DNA of 5,936 bases, from NCBI GenBank assembly GCA_002327785.1, contig DCUI01000099.1, positions 1 through 5,936 on the forward strand, written 5' to 3'. The position numbers and the translations under genes are program-made. Shown here piece after piece: positions 5,899 through 5,936 of the stretch. The stretch's first letter is position 1; each line of letters starts with the position of its first letter. Under the pieces are notes generated by a model, which did no database searches, was not told the DNA's origin, and saw only the letters and a program-made list of their open reading frames with translations. The stretch comes from Phycisphaerales bacterium UBA2218. Its GTDB lineage: Bacteria > Planctomycetota > Phycisphaerae > Sedimentisphaerales > Anaerobacaceae.

Positions 5899-5936
5899 TT
5901 GGCAGATACAGGAGTCGTCCACCAGACTCACGGACT

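Noticed and set aside
5912..5929. GAGTC/GACTC short inverted repeat near the right edge
   Set aside because: Five pairs with an 8-base loop is expected by chance; it might be part of a larger repeat but the window ends too soon.

Overview
The window looks like chromosome from a free-living, polysaccharide-degrading bacterium of the Planctomycetota or a neighbouring phylum (Lentisphaerota, Verrucomicrobiota, Hydrogenedentota). The basis is GC-rich coding sequence, a formylglycine-type sulfatase, a twin-arginine-exported Gfo/Idh/MocA oxidoreductase of the 'CQKPL' type, and a very large secreted putative glycoside hydrolase, all in about 6 kb. The phylum is an inference from gene style; no marker gene is present.

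Layout. Bases 1-240 are the right end of an IS5-family insertion sequence. It carries the last 77 codons of a transposase, whose stop codon lies inside the presumed terminal inverted repeat. Bases 241-997 (minus strand) are the N-terminal half of a type I sulfatase. It is broken twice: by a one-base frameshift at about 284-287, and by the insertion sequence at 240/241. The rest of the sulfatase, if it survives, should lie beyond the left edge of the window. Bases 998-1383 are a divergent intergenic region with no convincing gene. They hold a perfect 8-bp inverted repeat and a plausible sigma-70-like promoter pointing right. Bases 1384-2730 (+) encode a 448-residue Tat-exported Gfo/Idh/MocA oxidoreductase. 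After a 66-base gap, bases 2797-5829 (+) encode a 1010-residue secreted protein with an N-terminal beta-rich region, a probable TIM barrel carrying acidic catalytic candidates D646 and E694, and a C-terminal beta-rich region. Its closest recognisable style is GH101/GH129 (endo-/exo-alpha-N-acetylgalactosaminidases), but this is tentative. Bases 5837-5898 form a nested, nearly perfect hairpin with a 10-C tract, either a terminator or a REP-like repeat.

How the genes may work together. The two intact genes are codirectional, closely spaced and both exported, so they probably form an operon acting on a glycan outside the cytoplasm: the large enzyme would cleave it and the oxidoreductase would modify a sugar ring redox state. 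The divergent sulfatase would have desulfated the same substrate, but this copy is dead. Substrate and reaction are not proven by the sequence.
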